64,000 nucleotides of DNA from Acidilobaceae archaeon (GCA_026413755.1 JAOAKH010000008.1:1-64000), one strand, 5' to 3'. Positions 43,792-53,952 are shown, numbered from the stretch's first letter. Notes: generated by a model not told the origin, from the sequence alone. A program made the numbers and translations.

Positions 43792-44403
43792 ATGAGCTAC
43801 CCCGAGGTGTTCAAGGCAACGGTAGTCGGGATAAAGGCGGCGGACGGCGTGGTGCTGGCTGCAGACAAGAGGCTAAGCTATGGCGACTTCGTGATAAGCA
43901 GGAACGCGAAGAAGATGTTCGTGATAAACAACAACATCGCAATAGCTTTCGCAGGGCTTTACGGCGATGCGGGGGGTCTAGTGAGGATACTCGAGGCGGA
44001 GCTAAAGGGATACGAGATAATCACCAGCAGCGCCCTAACTGTGAGGACAGTGGCGAAGAGGCTTGCCACGATCATGTATTACTACAAGTTCTTCCCGTTC
44101 TTCGTGGAGGTGCTCGTAGGAGGGGTAAGGGAGAGGCCTGAGCTCTACGCTCTGGACCCCCTAGGGTCCATTTTGGAGGAGGACTACGTGGCCGTAGGGA
44201 GCGGCGCCACCATGGCCTTCGGCGTGCTGGAGAGGGAGTACAGAGAGGGCATGTCGCTGGAGAGCGCAGAGAAGCTCGCCGTGAGCGCCGTGAGGGCAGC
44301 GATAAGTAGGGACGCGGGGAGCGGAGACGGCATAGACGTCCTCACGCTCTCCCCCGCAGGGGCAAGGGAGAGGAGCATAAGGCTCAGGATCGTGGAGAGT
44401 TGA
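43792..44403 (+). CDS. psmB: Proteasome beta subunit, non-catalytic paralogue
   Basis: 20S core beta subunit, 203 aa. The catalytic Thr1 position is Ala9 here (KATVVGI instead of TTTVGI), while Asp25 and Lys41 align with the active-site Asp17 and Lys33. The short N terminus has no processing Gly-Thr junction. Crenarchaea such as Sulfolobus carry one catalytic and one non-catalytic beta subunit, and this fits the latter; the catalytic one must lie elsewhere. ATG 43792. The gene overlaps endonuclease V as TTGA. Confidence 0.92.
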   Translation: MSYPEVFKATVVGIKAADGVVLAADKRLSYGDFVISRNAKKMFVINNNIAIAFAGLYGDAGGLVRILEAELKGYEIITSSALTVRTVAKRLATIMYYYKFFPFFVEVLVGGVRERPELYALDPLGSILEEDYVAVGSGATMAFGVLEREYREGMSLESAEKLAVSAVRAAISRDAGSGDGIDVLTLSPAGARERSIRLRIVES

Positions 44404-45071
44404 GCCGCTGCGAGAGGATCGCCGAGCTCTTCGACCCTGAGAAGGCGAGGAGGGCCCAGGAGCTCCTCTCCCGTCTCCTCTGGAGCGGTAGGCTGGGGGA
44501 GCTAAGGCGCATAGGAGGGGTAGACGTTTCTTATAGAGGTAACCTCGGCGTGGGAGCGCTCGTAATCGTTACGTACCCGGAGCTCGAGGTGATTAGTTGC
44601 AGGCTCCTTGTCCGTGAGGCATGCGTGCCCTATATCCCAGGCCTCCTGGCCTTCAGGGAATTAGAGGTCATAGCGCCGTTGCTCGGCGAGGCCCTGAGGA
44701 GGGAGCGCATAGATCTCCTCTTTGTAAATGGCCATGGTATCTCTCACCCAAGGAGGTTCGGCCTGGCAGCTCACGTGGGCCTTCTCTTCAGGCTGCCCAC
44801 GATAGGCGTTGCGAGGAGGAAGCTGGTGGGGGAGGAGAGGAGAAGGGGGGACATAACATATATAGTTCACAGGGGAGAGGAGGTGGCGGCGAGGCTCGGG
44901 AGGCTTTACGTTAGTCCGGGCGTGGGAGTTACCCTGGAGGAGGCGCTGGAAGTTACTAGGTCTGTCACAAAGGCTGGCATGCCGGAGCCGCTGAGGTTAG
45001 CAGACAAGGCCAGCAAGGCGGCAATAGGGGGAGGGAAAGAGGGGAACTGCTTAAGGGTGCTGTCCTCTTGA
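44400..45071 (+). CDS. nfi: Endonuclease V
   Basis: Nuclease that nicks DNA (or RNA) next to inosine. Family motifs: GVDVSY with Asp42, [10 protein letters not shown] with Glu87, and the [17 protein letters not shown] block. The residue before that block is Asn110 (FVNGHG), where the well-studied Thermotoga enzyme has metal-binding Asp110. 223 aa. TTG 44400. Both ends are coupled as TTGA. Confidence 0.9.
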   Translation: MSRCERIAELFDPEKARRAQELLSRLLWSGRLGELRRIGGVDVSYRGNLGVGALVIVTYPELEVISCRLLVREACVPYIPGLLAFRELEVIAPLLGEALRRERIDLLFVNGHGISHPRRFGLAAHVGLLFRLPTIGVARRKLVGEERRRGDITYIVHRGEEVAARLGRLYVSPGVGVTLEEALEVTRSVTKAGMPEPLRLADKASKAAIGGGKEGNCLRVLSS

Positions 45072-46282
45072 GGGCTGCGCTCCTTCTTCTACCCATATTG
45101 CTATCCATTTACCTCCACAGCCCTCTCTTCGAGCCCCCTCCAGGCCTCCAGGGACTCAAGTACACGGACATAGCGATCGGGGTCTTCGTGCCGGTCTTCG
45201 TAGAGCCGAGAGAGGGAGGCAGATGGTTTAACTCGGAGAAGCTGGCCGAGATGACTGGCGGCTCAAGGACGTGTCCCTTGCCCTACCTGGACTATCACTT
45301 CGAGTACCCACCCCTCGTGGGGCTCCTCTGGCTGCTCTCTACCTGTCTCTCGATACAGGCGCTAATGCCACATGCGTTCCCCACAGAGAAGTACGGCGAG
45401 CTAGTGAGGAGGGTGGGAGAAGCGCACTACTACCTCACGGCGGCATACTTGCTTCTCTTCTACCTCCTGCTGCTCTATGCACAGTTAAGGCTCTCGGAAG
45501 ATCGTTGGAGGCCGCTGCTGTTAGCTGCCTCGCCGTCTATGTATGTTTTCTCCGTATACAACTGGGACGTCCCTGCTATAGCACTGTTTCTCTTCTCCCT
45601 CTATGTCTTTGAGAAGAGAAGGTACGAGCTAGCGGGGGCGTTGGCGGGCCTCTCCGTTTCCGTGAAGCTCCTCACTGCGATAGGAGGGGCCCTGCTTGCG
45701 GCCGTGCTCCTAAGGGAGGGCAAGAGGAGGGAGGCGCTGGCGTACTCTCAAGCCTTCCTCGCGGCCGCGGTCTCTCCTTTCCTTTTTGTGCTCCTCATGT
45801 CTCCCCAAGGCTTCTCTGCCATGATCTCCCACCACGCCTCCTGGTACTGCGAGAACTGCATATACATGGTTCTGGTGAGAGACATATGGAGCAATCTTCA
45901 CCGCGTTCTAGCGGCCCTCTTCATAGGGTTCCTCTCCGGCTCCCTCCTAACGCTCTCCCTCCTCAGCAGCCTCGACCTGAGGCGGGCAGCCTTTGCGGCG
46001 GTAGCTATTCCCGTGACTTTCGGGTACGTCTTCTCACCGCAGATGATGGTCCTCCTGACCCCCTTAGCCGTGTTGAGCCTTCCCACTAGGCTGCTGCCCC
46101 TTTACATGGCCGCCGACGCCCTAAACGCGCTGGCTCTCCTGTCTTTCTTCAACGACAGTAACCCCTGGACTCTGGAAGGGGTGACCCAGAAGCTGTTCAT
46201 GATAAGAAACGCGATAACAGCGGGCCTAGTGCTCTGGACCCTCGTGGCCTCCAGGGGGGCTAGAGCCTTCGGACTTCCTTAG
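45068..46282 (+). CDS. GT-C type membrane glycosyltransferase (GT87-like)
   Basis: About ten membrane spans in 404 aa. The external loop has the acidic YHFEYPPLVGLL stretch typical of polyprenyl-phosphate-sugar-dependent GT-C enzymes (GT87/DUF2029), and LAGLSVSVKLL in a later span. It likely adds a sugar to a lipid-linked glycan outside the cell, upstream of AglB. TTG 45068 overlaps the endonuclease V stop as TTGA. It overlaps convergent thiDN by 23 bp. Confidence 0.75.
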   Translation: MRAALLLLPILLSIYLHSPLFEPPPGLQGLKYTDIAIGVFVPVFVEPREGGRWFNSEKLAEMTGGSRTCPLPYLDYHFEYPPLVGLLWLLSTCLSIQALMPHAFPTEKYGELVRRVGEAHYYLTAAYLLLFYLLLLYAQLRLSEDRWRPLLLAASPSMYVFSVYNWDVPAIALFLFSLYVFEKRRYELAGALAGLSVSVKLLTAIGGALLAAVLLREGKRREALAYSQAFLAAAVSPFLFVLLMSPQGFSAMISHHASWYCENCIYMVLVRDIWSNLHRVLAALFIGFLSGSLLTLSLLSSLDLRRAAFAAVAIPVTFGYVFSPQMMVLLTPLAVLSLPTRLLPLYMAADALNALALLSFFNDSNPWTLEGVTQKLFMIRNAITAGLVLWTLVASRGARAFGLP

Positions 46283-47642
46283 CTATTGCCACCACCTTCT
46301 CTGCTACCTCCCTAGCAGTCCTGCCGAAGATCTTTGCGTTAGGCTCCTTGCCGAAGTCGCCGTAGTCGAAGATCACGTCGGGCACTTTCCCTGCCCTCTT
46401 TATGGCCTCCCTCACCCCCCAAGGAACGGTGGCACCCTCCTTCTTCTTCACCTCCTCGGGTTCCTCCCTCCTATCGTAGTAGCTCCAGCTAAAGCCCAGC
46501 CTCTCCACGGCCTCCGCCACGTCCTTTCCATACCTTATGTTCGCCCCTGCCCTCACTTCCGGATCTGCTTCCATTGCCGTAAGCACCGCCTTTGCCACGT
46601 GCCTAGATGCCCCGAACTCCGGCTTGGCGCGCACTATCAACTTGTCTCCGAACCTGCTTATCCTCCCTGGGATGCCTGCCACGTCGAGGGGAGTCCTAGC
46701 GTAGAGCTTCGGGAGCGCCATCACCAAGTTCATAGAGACCTCCGGCACTAGCTCTGCCACATCTCGCGAGTGAGCCAAGAGCACCTCGAGCCCCCTCTCC
46801 ACCTCCTGGAGCACCTTGTATCTCTCTGCCGGCACCTCCATCCATGCAACAGGGTTAACGGGGCCATGGCCTCCCCCGATCTCTAGCCCATAGTCTATGG
46901 CCATAGTAATGAACTCCTTGGCCACGCTTACGGCCTCCTTCACCTCTCTTCCTTTGGCCAGCCCTGCGGCTATGGCTGCAGAGAACGCGCAGCCGGTGCC
47001 GTGGTCAGTGTTCTTATATATGCGGGGGGCCCTGAACTCTACGTACTCTCCTTTATGATATAGCACGTCCAGCGAGCTCTCCCCCTGCAGGTGACCTCCC
47101 TTCACAATGGCCGCAGAGGCGCCGAGCTCCTCTACTATAATCTTTGCTGCCTCCCTGGCTGCTTCCAGCGAGCCTATCTTGATGCCCGTCAGCCTCTCGG
47201 CCTCGAACCTGTTCGGGGTGATAACAGTAGCTCGAGGCACTATCTCCCTTATAAGGGCCTCCATGGCTTCGGGCCTCAGCAGCGGGGCCCCGCTCTTGGC
47301 TATCATGACCGGGTCCACGACGAGCGGGAAGCTGTATTTGTCCACTACTTTCGCCACTGCCCTAATTATGTCGCTGTTGCTGAGCATGCCCGTCTTTGCT
47401 GCGTCTACTCCAAGGTCGTCAGCTATGGCCTCCACCTGGGAAATGACCATCTCCGGCGGTAGGTCAAAGATGGCCCTCACCTCCTTTGTGTTCTGGGCCG
47501 TGATGCTCGTTATAGCAGAGGTCCCGTGGACCCCCATCACAGCAAAGGTCTTCAAGTCAGCCTGTATCCCCGCCCCTCCCCCGCTATCGCTTCCTGCTAT
47601 CGTGAGCGCCACCGGTATGAGCTTCCTCATCAGCCTCACCAT
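46260..47642 (-). CDS. thiDN: Bifunctional HMP(-P) kinase / thiamine-phosphate synthase ThiD-ThiN
   Basis: Thiamine pyrimidine branch: ThiD (about 10-275) phosphorylates HMP and HMP-P, with GSDSGGGAGIQAD at 17-29 and the DHGTGCAFSAAIA anion-hole motif. ThiN (about 285-460) joins HMP-PP to thiazole phosphate, replacing ThiE as usual in archaea. 460 aa, ATG 47642. Confidence 0.93.
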   Translation of the reverse strand: MVRLMRKLIPVALTIAGSDSGGGAGIQADLKTFAVMGVHGTSAITSITAQNTKEVRAIFDLPPEMVISQVEAIADDLGVDAAKTGMLSNSDIIRAVAKVVDKYSFPLVVDPVMIAKSGAPLLRPEAMEALIREIVPRATVITPNRFEAERLTGIKIGSLEAAREAAKIIVEELGASAAIVKGGHLQGESSLDVLYHKGEYVEFRAPRIYKNTDHGTGCAFSAAIAAGLAKGREVKEAVSVAKEFITMAIDYGLEIGGGHGPVNPVAWMEVPAERYKVLQEVERGLEVLLAHSRDVAELVPEVSMNLVMALPKLYARTPLDVAGIPGRISRFGDKLIVRAKPEFGASRHVAKAVLTAMEADPEVRAGANIRYGKDVAEAVERLGFSWSYYDRREEPEEVKKKEGATVPWGVREAIKRAGKVPDVIFDYGDFGKEPNAKIFGRTAREVAEKVVAIAKEVRRL

Positions 47643-47671
47643 GAAAAGGCAGAGGCGGAATTATTAAAAAC

Positions 47672-47968
47672 TCACTCCTTAGGGGGGACCATAAGGCTCT
47701 TGCACTCTGTGCAGCCCCTCTCTAGGTGAGCCACGTGAATACAACAGCTGGAGAGCGGCTTGCCCTCGCTGTCCTCGAGGCTAATTATCAAGTAGTCCCC
47801 CTCTACCCTGCCCTTGGCTCTGTGTGGCCTCCTTATTATCTTCTCCATCCTGAACTGGTAGCTCCTATCCATGTACTCCAGGTGGAGCTCCGCGCTGTAA
47901 AGTCCCTCCTCGTCCACGCTCACGGAGGAGATCTTGGCTCTCAACAACCCCTTTTCCCGGCATATCAA
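47672..47968 (-). CDS. Hypothetical protein with Cys pairs, 98 aa
   Basis: Not recognised. A beta-rich small protein with CC and CTEC near the C terminus, possibly metal-binding. TTG 47968 is the only plausible start; it lies 29 bp before thiDN on the same strand, so they may be co-transcribed. Composition is normal for the window. Confidence 0.5.
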   Translation of the reverse strand: MICREKGLLRAKISSVSVDEEGLYSAELHLEYMDRSYQFRMEKIIRRPHRAKGRVEGDYLIISLEDSEGKPLSSCCIHVAHLERGCTECKSLMVPPKE

Positions 47969-48041
47969 AGGCTCAGGAGCTAATAACGACTGCCCCGCGC
48001 CCCTTTTAAAACTCCCCTATCTGATAGCGGCGGTGCGACCT

Positions 48042-49148
48042 ATGAGGAGGATCCCTTTGGCCGGCCTTCACGAGGAGCTGGGGGCCAGCTTCACCGAATT
48101 CGCCGGCTGGGAGGTCCCGGCAGACTACGGGAGCGCAGTGGAGGAACACCTCTCAGTAAGAAGGAGCGCGGGGATCTTCGACATAAGCCACATGGGAAGG
48201 CTGCTGATCTCAGGCCCAGATGCACTGGAGCTGCTGGAGCTGGTCTACACGAAGAGGGTCGGCAAGACGAAGGAGGGCTTCATGAGCGGGCCCACGCTTG
48301 CGCTTAGCGAGCAAGCGAGGGTAAAGGACGACGAGATGCTATACAACATGGGCAACAGCTGGTTCGTCGTCCCGAACGCAGCTGCAGCGGAGAGGATGAT
48401 GGATCACATGCGCTCTTTGGCAGCGGCGAAAGGGTTGAGGGTTAGCGTGGAGGACGTGAGGGAGAAGTACGTCTTGCTGGCCCTCCAGGGGCCGAAGGCG
48501 TCCGAGGTAATGGAGAGGCTCGGCGCGGCGTGGGCTGTGAGCCTCAAGCCCCTGGAGTTCAGGGCGGGCGAAAGGGTTGCGGGGGAGAGAACCTTCGTGG
48601 TCAGCAGGAGCGGCTGGACGGGGGAGGACGGGTTCGAGATAGTTGCGGAACCTTCGAGTGCCAAAGAGATCTACTTGGCAGCTCTCCGTGCCGGGGCCAG
48701 GCCTGCGGGGATAGTAGCTAGGGACACGCTGAGGATGGAGATGGGCTTTGTGCTGCTCGGCAAGGAGTACGGCGAAGACCCCCAGCGCTTTCCCTGCGCA
48801 GTAAGCTTGAGGTATGGGATGGGAGCAATAGATTGGAGCAAGAGGGGCTTCGTAGGGGAGGAGGCCCTGAGGAGCTGCAGGAAGATGGGGGCAGAGTGGG
48901 TGAGGGTGGGGCTGGTAATGAGGAAGGAGGCAGCTAGGGTTATCCCGCGGGAGGGGACTAAGGTTATTGTGGAAGATCAAGAGGTAGGATGGGTGACCAG
49001 CGGCACCTTCAGCCCTGTTCTGGAGAGGGGGATAGCTCAAGCATACGTGAGGGCGCCCTATGCCCTCATAGGCGAGACGGTGGAGGTGGAAGTAAGGGGG
49101 GAAAGGCACGAGGCCAAGGTCTCCGATTTCCCCTTCATAAAGAGGTAG
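48042..49148 (+). CDS. gcvT: Aminomethyltransferase, glycine cleavage T-protein
   Basis: Moves the methylene unit of glycine from the H-protein lipoyl arm to tetrahydrofolate. Key stretches: GIFDISHMGRLLISG, the ALQGPKA block, SRSGWTGEDGFEI, RDTLRMEMG. 368 aa from ATG 48042; an in-frame GTG lies at 48033, where the TATA element TTTTAAAA (48004-48011) predicts the transcript start. No gcvP or gcvH is in the window. Confidence 0.93.
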   Translation: MRRIPLAGLHEELGASFTEFAGWEVPADYGSAVEEHLSVRRSAGIFDISHMGRLLISGPDALELLELVYTKRVGKTKEGFMSGPTLALSEQARVKDDEMLYNMGNSWFVVPNAAAAERMMDHMRSLAAAKGLRVSVEDVREKYVLLALQGPKASEVMERLGAAWAVSLKPLEFRAGERVAGERTFVVSRSGWTGEDGFEIVAEPSSAKEIYLAALRAGARPAGIVARDTLRMEMGFVLLGKEYGEDPQRFPCAVSLRYGMGAIDWSKRGFVGEEALRSCRKMGAEWVRVGLVMRKEAARVIPREGTKVIVEDQEVGWVTSGTFSPVLERGIAQAYVRAPYALIGETVEVEVRGERHEAKVSDFPFIKR

Positions 49149-49153
49149 CAGAG

Positions 49154-49270
49154 ATGACGTGTGAGGGGCTCCAGACGACTGTGATCTTGATACTTTCCCT
49201 CTCCTCCATAGTGCTAATAGCATACAAAATATACTCTCTCAGAGGAGGGGCAGGGAAAGCTAGGCGCTGA
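49154..49270 (+). CDS. Small single-span membrane peptide, 38 aa
   Basis: ATG 49154 starts a frame of 38 codons directly after gcvT (5 bp). It encodes a short head, one hydrophobic span of about 20 residues (TTVILILSLSSIVLIAYKIY) and a basic tail, a positive-inside layout. It overlaps the convergent zinc-ribbon gene by 11 bp. A real small gene is plausible; no family is known to me. Confidence 0.4.
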   Translation: MTCEGLQTTVILILSLSSIVLIAYKIYSLRGGAGKARR

Positions 49271-49583
49271 TGCTCTCCTCCAGCGAGACCCCTTCTAGGA
49301 TCTCTTTCCTCACCCTGTTCATGAGCTTGTACTCCCCTACTATATACCTCTCGTTGAACTCCTTCTGCGACATGAAGATGAGCCTCGCAGGCCTAGAAGA
49401 TAGCTTGCTGCCACAGTTAGGGCAGCGCATGCCATCGTAACCGCTTGTAGCCTTTGCGGGGGTAGGCGGCCCGTTGAACTTGTTCTTGTTTCCCTTGTCG
49501 CCTATGGAGTACCAGTATAGCTTTGAGCCACACTTTTTACACACTACTGCTATTATTCCCACTCCGCTGTAATTGAGTCCCAA
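49260..49583 (-). CDS. Zinc-ribbon protein, 107 aa
   Basis: Two Cys pairs, CKKC and CPNC, separated by about 36 residues with an intervening GPPTPAKATSGYDG loop, form a zinc ribbon. The C-terminal 45 residues are helical and charged. TTG 49583 has GGTGGGAG five bases before it; GTG 49562 is the alternative and would start right at the ribbon. Archaeal proteins of this kind are unassigned. Confidence 0.7.
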   Translation of the reverse strand: MGLNYSGVGIIAVVCKKCGSKLYWYSIGDKGNKNKFNGPPTPAKATSGYDGMRCPNCGSKLSSRPARLIFMSQKEFNERYIVGEYKLMNRVRKEILEGVSLEESISA

Positions 49584-49760
49584 GCTCCCACCCAGGGATC
49601 CGAAACTAATCCGAAGCCGGCCGAAAGTTATTGAAGAGTCGGGTATCAGGAGGCGAAGGACTCGCTAACAGGAAAATAGCTTGGCTTGAAAGAAGCAGTA
49701 GGAAAACCGGGTAGCGATAATATAAACGCCATGGGTTTTTACATTGTAGCTGCTCAAGAC

Positions 49761-49783
49761 TGTGGTCACGACCACATTTATAA
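49761..49783 (+). promoter_or_regulatory. Inverted repeat abutting the aIF5A TATA box
   Basis: TGTGGTC-AC-GACCACA (49761-49776) runs directly into ATTTATAAG (49775-49783), the TATA box of aIF5A. Protein binding here would cover the BRE. The rest of the 238 bp gap has another TATA-like AATATAAAC (about 49719-49727) and an 11 bp-spaced repeat ATCCGAA (49598 and 49609); no gene or RNA was recognised in it. Confidence 0.55.
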
Positions 49784-49821
49784 GTTAGGCATGGGGGCCC
49801 CGCAAAGCAAAACTCTTATTA

Positions 49822-50256
49822 GTGGCAGGGGCTGAGAGCTACTGGGAAAGAGCAGTGAGCTACTCATATGCTACTCTAGGGGACCTGAGGAAAGGAAGCT
49901 ACGTGATAATAGATGGAGAGCCGTGCAGGATCGTGGAGTACTCCACGGCTAAGACGGGAAAGCATGGTAGTGCTAAGGCTCATGTGGTTGCGGTTAGCAT
50001 GTTCACGGGCCAGAAGAAGACGCTGGTAGCTCCAGTAGACACGCGGGTGCAAGTGCCAATAATAGAGAAGAGAGTCGGGCAGGTGATAGCCGACTTAGGC
50101 GCCACGGTGCAGGTGCTGGACATGGAGAGCTACGAGACTTTGGAGATGAGCAAGCCCGCGGACGACCCGGAGCTTGCGGCAGCCCTGAAGCCAGGGGTTA
50201 ACGTGGAGTTCTGGGTCATTATGGGCAAACCCCTGATCGTGAGGCTAAGGTCCTAG
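49822..50256 (+). CDS. eif5a: Translation initiation factor aIF5A
   Basis: Helps the ribosome through difficult peptide bonds; carries deoxyhypusine or hypusine on the Lys of the TGKHG loop ([12 protein letters not shown]). An N-terminal SH3-like domain is followed by a C-terminal OB domain. GTG 49822 gives 144 aa; GTG 49855 would give 133 aa, closer to relatives. The stop shares CTAG with the convergent TatD-like gene. Confidence 0.95.
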   Translation: MAGAESYWERAVSYSYATLGDLRKGSYVIIDGEPCRIVEYSTAKTGKHGSAKAHVVAVSMFTGQKKTLVAPVDTRVQVPIIEKRVGQVIADLGATVQVLDMESYETLEMSKPADDPELAAALKPGVNVEFWVIMGKPLIVRLRS

Positions 50257-51086
50257 GGGGGCTCTATCCCATAGAGCTTCACTACGTTGTCCACGTTTAT
50301 TCTATATAGCTTCTCCTCCTCACCCCTCAGCGCGAGCAGCTGCTCTGCCATCCCCCAGGGGCTTACAGAACTAGGCCTCCTGACGTCGTCCACGTAGTCG
50401 CTTTCAAAGGTGAAGGAGGGCTCAAGGGACCTTATGGCGTATTCAATCAGCCTCGGCACGCCGTGAAGGGTGGAAGGATAGCCCCTCTGCGAGGCCTCTC
50501 TAGCTACTCGGGGCTCAGCGTGGTGGAACAGCAGAAGCTGAGGCCTTGCGGAGAGCCGCCGCGCTGCCAGGTCCACGAGGTACACGGTGGCCTCTCCCTC
50601 CTGCTCCAAGTGCATGTGCACCGGAACGCCTAGGTCCCTCGAGATCTCCATGGCCCTTTCTAGGATCAGCTGAGATATGAGGGCTCTCGTGCTGCTCGTC
50701 TTGTAGTGCTGTCTTCCCACCTCCCCTATGCCATCAAGCTCCCCTGTCCTAATCTTGAGCTCCACGAGCTCCAGCACGCGGTATGCTAAAGAGAGCACCT
50801 GGAGGGGCTCAAGCTTATGGCGATCTATTAGCCTGTCCACGTCTGCAGGGTGGAAGCCGGAGAGGCATACTACCTTAACGGCGTTGACCCTCCTACACTC
50901 CTTAGCGTGGTGATCTATGACCCTTGAGTATGCCTCCAGCGAGGGGGAGTCGAGGTCGTAGGAGGAAGGGGGGAGGGAGACAAGGGCCATGAACCAGCCG
51001 CCGCTCCTCCTGAACCTCTCGGCTATCGCTTCTGCCCCCAGGCCTTTTGCGGCGTTAGGGTGCAAGTGCCCATCTGCTATCGGCAT
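50253..51086 (-). CDS. TatD-like metal-dependent hydrolase
   Basis: Amidohydrolase-fold protein (archaeal COG1831-like). Metal ligands: HLH in DGHLHPN near the N terminus, Glu in GEVG, MHLE, HHAE, and a late Asp in FESDYVDD. 277 aa. It could be a nuclease or a deacylase-type hydrolase. ATG 51086 overlaps the gatB stop (TGATG); it is the last gene of gatC-gatA-gatB-tatD. Confidence 0.82.
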   Translation of the reverse strand: MPIADGHLHPNAAKGLGAEAIAERFRRSGGWFMALVSLPPSSYDLDSPSLEAYSRVIDHHAKECRRVNAVKVVCLSGFHPADVDRLIDRHKLEPLQVLSLAYRVLELVELKIRTGELDGIGEVGRQHYKTSSTRALISQLILERAMEISRDLGVPVHMHLEQEGEATVYLVDLAARRLSARPQLLLFHHAEPRVAREASQRGYPSTLHGVPRLIEYAIRSLEPSFTFESDYVDDVRRPSSVSPWGMAEQLLALRGEEEKLYRINVDNVVKLYGIEPP

Positions 51087-52519
51087 CACTTCTTTGCTAG
51101 CCTCCTCTCTATTGCCTCCCTAATGGCTCTCGGGTCCAGAGCCCTCTTCCCCGCAGCCCTTATGACGGCTCCCACGAGGTAGTTCAGCGCTTGTGCCTTC
51201 CCGGAAAGGTAGTCCTTCACAGCCCTCTCCTCCCTTTTCAGCACTTCCTCTATTACCTGCTCCAGGTTCTCCGCTCTCTGCGGCAGGAGGAGCTTGAGAT
51301 CCGCGGCAGGGTTCTCTGCGAGCTTCGGCAGCACTATTCCCTTTATCGCGTCGTAAGTGTACGCCCCTTCCTTCATTAGCCTTGAGAGCTCTACGATAGT
51401 GTCGGCAGAAGGCCAGTTAGCTGGGTCGTGGGGATCTTTTTCCCTCTCCCTCAGCTCTCCCTTGTAGTCCACTGCAATTATCCTGGCAGCCAGCTGGGGG
51501 TCGGCTCCCCTTTCCACGGCCTCTAGGTATAGCATTAGAGAGGGGCGTGCAGTCACCATGCTCCAGGCTAGCTCCCTCTGCACCCCGAGCGAGATCGCTT
51601 TCTCAAAGAGGGCAGCCGGGTCGCTGCTAGAGGCAATGGCCTTTGCCTTCGGCAACATGTCCCTGAGCGCTATGGCAGGGAGGTCTGGGTCGGGGAAGTA
51701 GAGGTAGTCCTCCTCCTGCTCCTTCTGCCTCAGGGGCCTCGTGGAGCCCCTCTCTGCGTCCCAGTGCCTCGTCTCCCTCTCCACCTTCCCGCCGGAGGAT
51801 ATTATGGCGCTCTGCCTCATGATCTCAAAGTTTATAGCCTTCTCCACGTCGAGGGTGCTGCCTATGTTCTTCACCTCCACCCTCTCTCCCCCTTCTACGC
51901 TCACGTTCGCATCTACCCTGAATGCGCCCTCGAGCCTCGGGTTTGTGGCGCCGAGGTACTCGAGCACTAGGAGCACATACTCCACGAGCTGTCTAGCCTC
52001 TCTTGCAGACTTGAGGTCGGGCTCAGTTATGATCTCGAGAAGCGGCACGCCGCTCCTGTTATAGTCCACGTAGGCCTCACTGCTCCTCAGTATACCGCCC
52101 TCCCCGTAGATCGTCCTCCCGGGGTCCTCTTCGATATTGATCCTCCTCAACCTACACTCTTTCCACTCCCAGCTATGTATGTCGAGGTACCTGACTTTCC
52201 CTCCCCTGCATATGGGGACGCCGCCAGCCCGCTCGTACATGCTGATTTGGTAGTTCTTGGGGAGGTCGGGGTAGAAGTAGTGCTTCCTGGTGAACACTAT
52301 GTAGTCTGGCACATGGCAGTTGAAAGCGAGGGAGGCAGCCAGCGCCAGCTCCACGCTCCTCTTGTTAACTACTGGCAAGGCCCCCGGCAGCCCAATGCAG
52401 ACAGGACAGATATTGGAGTTGGGCTCCATGCCCCTGTAGTTTGCCTTACAGTCGCAGAACAGCTTTGACCCTGCCTCTGTCATTTGCACGTGGATCTCCA
52501 ACCCTATCATTGCTTTCAT
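51086..52519 (-). CDS. gatB: Asp/Glu-tRNA amidotransferase subunit B
   Basis: GatB binds misacylated Asp-tRNA(Asn) or Glu-tRNA(Gln) and phosphorylates the side chain. GLEIHVQ at the N terminus, CDC/CPVC zinc-site Cys, GRTIYGEGG and [12 protein letters not shown] are family marks; the C-terminal YqeY-like tail is present. 477 aa from ATG 52519, overlapping gatA as ATGA. Confidence 0.95.
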   Translation of the reverse strand: MKAMIGLEIHVQMTEAGSKLFCDCKANYRGMEPNSNICPVCIGLPGALPVVNKRSVELALAASLAFNCHVPDYIVFTRKHYFYPDLPKNYQISMYERAGGVPICRGGKVRYLDIHSWEWKECRLRRINIEEDPGRTIYGEGGILRSSEAYVDYNRSGVPLLEIITEPDLKSAREARQLVEYVLLVLEYLGATNPRLEGAFRVDANVSVEGGERVEVKNIGSTLDVEKAINFEIMRQSAIISSGGKVERETRHWDAERGSTRPLRQKEQEEDYLYFPDPDLPAIALRDMLPKAKAIASSSDPAALFEKAISLGVQRELAWSMVTARPSLMLYLEAVERGADPQLAARIIAVDYKGELREREKDPHDPANWPSADTIVELSRLMKEGAYTYDAIKGIVLPKLAENPAADLKLLLPQRAENLEQVIEEVLKREERAVKDYLSGKAQALNYLVGAVIRAAGKRALDPRAIREAIERRLAKK

Positions 52520-53952
52520 TCCGCCATCGCCCCCTTGATCCCTGTGAGCTCCTCCACGAGGAGCCCGAGCGATATGAGCTTGCTTTCCTCCAGCGGCCCT
52601 GCCATCCACTGGATCCCTATGGGCAGGCCTTGGGAGAAGCCCAAGGGCTGAACGAGTGCCGGGACCCCCGCTAGGTTAGCTATCACCGTGTACATGTCCA
52701 TGTAGTAAAGCTTGAGCGGGTCGTCCAGCCTCTCTCCTATTTTAGGAGGCAATATAGGGGAGGCCTGGGCAGCTATAACGCACCTCTTTACTACCTTCAG
52801 CACCTCGTCCCTTATAGCCCTCCTCACCTTCGTGGCAGCCACATAGAACTCGTCCCTGAAGCCCTCGCTCAACGCATAGACCCCCATCAGGATCCTCCTC
52901 TTCACCTCCCTCCCGAAACCCCTTGCCCTAGCCTCCCCCACGTACTTCTCCCAACTCCCGGAAGAGCCCTTTGTGGGGTAGAATATGCCGGCGTAGCGCG
53001 CTAGGTTGCTGGACGCCTCCGCGAAGGCTATGGTATAGTAAGCGGGGAGGGCCTTGCTGAGCAGGGGTATGCTCAGCTCCTCTAGCTGCGCCCCTTCAGA
53101 GGAGAGCTTGTGTATCGTGTTCCAGAAGAGCTTCTCTATCGGCTCCTCTGCCCCCTCTACCATTTCCTTAACGAGGCATAGCCTGAGGGCTCTAGGCTCT
53201 GCGGGAGAGGGATCAAGGCGGGGCCTCTCCACCCTGAGGGCGGTCGCGTCCTTTGGGTCCCAGCCCCCTATGACCTCGAGGAGGAGGGCCACGTCCCTCA
53301 CGCTCCTGGCCATGGGGGATATCTGCTCGAGGCTGTTGCCGTAAGGGATTAGGCCATACCTGCTCACTAGCCCGTAGGTGGGCTTAAGGCCTACTGTAGC
53401 AGTGTATGCAGCAGGCAGCCTGGCAGAGCCTCCCGTGTCGCTCCCTAGCGAGAGATCTGCCCCCCCATAAGCGAGCGAGGCAGCGCTTCCCCCGCTACTG
53501 CCGCCCGGCACCCTCTCTAGGTCCCACGGGTTCCTCGTGGGCCAGAAGGCGCTGAGCTCAGTGGTGGAGCCCATGGCGAACTCGTCCAGGTTGGTCTTCC
53601 CCACTATAATGGCGTCCTCCTGGAGCACCCTCTCCACTGCTGTGGCATTGTAAGGGGAGACGTAGCCCTCCAGCATCCGCGAGCCTGCAGTGGTGGGGAG
53701 CCACGATGTACATATGTTGTCCTTTACAGAGACAAGGAGCCCTGCGAGCTTGCCCACCCTCTCCCCTTTCCTGATCTTCCTCTCCAGCCTCTCCGCTCTC
53801 TCCCTTAGGGCCTCAGGAAGGTCAAGGGAGATGAACGCCTTAACTGCCCCTTCCCACCTCTCTATTCTCTCTAGCACCTCTTCCACATGTCTCGATGGGT
53901 CTGCCCCTGCCCTGATCTCCTCTGCCACTCGCCAGGCCTCCCTACTCAACAC
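52516..53952 (-). CDS. gatA: Asp/Glu-tRNA amidotransferase subunit A
   Basis: Amidase-signature enzyme releasing ammonia from glutamine. The catalytic triad is visible: Lys77 in VSVKDN, cis-Ser152 in GGSSGGS, and nucleophile Ser176 in SDTGGS. 478 aa. GTG 53952 or TTG 53949; overlaps gatC by about 11 bp. In archaea with GatDE, this complex mainly makes Asn-tRNA(Asn). Confidence 0.96.
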   Translation of the reverse strand: MLSREAWRVAEEIRAGADPSRHVEEVLERIERWEGAVKAFISLDLPEALRERAERLERKIRKGERVGKLAGLLVSVKDNICTSWLPTTAGSRMLEGYVSPYNATAVERVLQEDAIIVGKTNLDEFAMGSTTELSAFWPTRNPWDLERVPGGSSGGSAASLAYGGADLSLGSDTGGSARLPAAYTATVGLKPTYGLVSRYGLIPYGNSLEQISPMARSVRDVALLLEVIGGWDPKDATALRVERPRLDPSPAEPRALRLCLVKEMVEGAEEPIEKLFWNTIHKLSSEGAQLEELSIPLLSKALPAYYTIAFAEASSNLARYAGIFYPTKGSSGSWEKYVGEARARGFGREVKRRILMGVYALSEGFRDEFYVAATKVRRAIRDEVLKVVKRCVIAAQASPILPPKIGERLDDPLKLYYMDMYTVIANLAGVPALVQPLGFSQGLPIGIQWMAGPLEESKLISLGLLVEELTGIKGAMAE

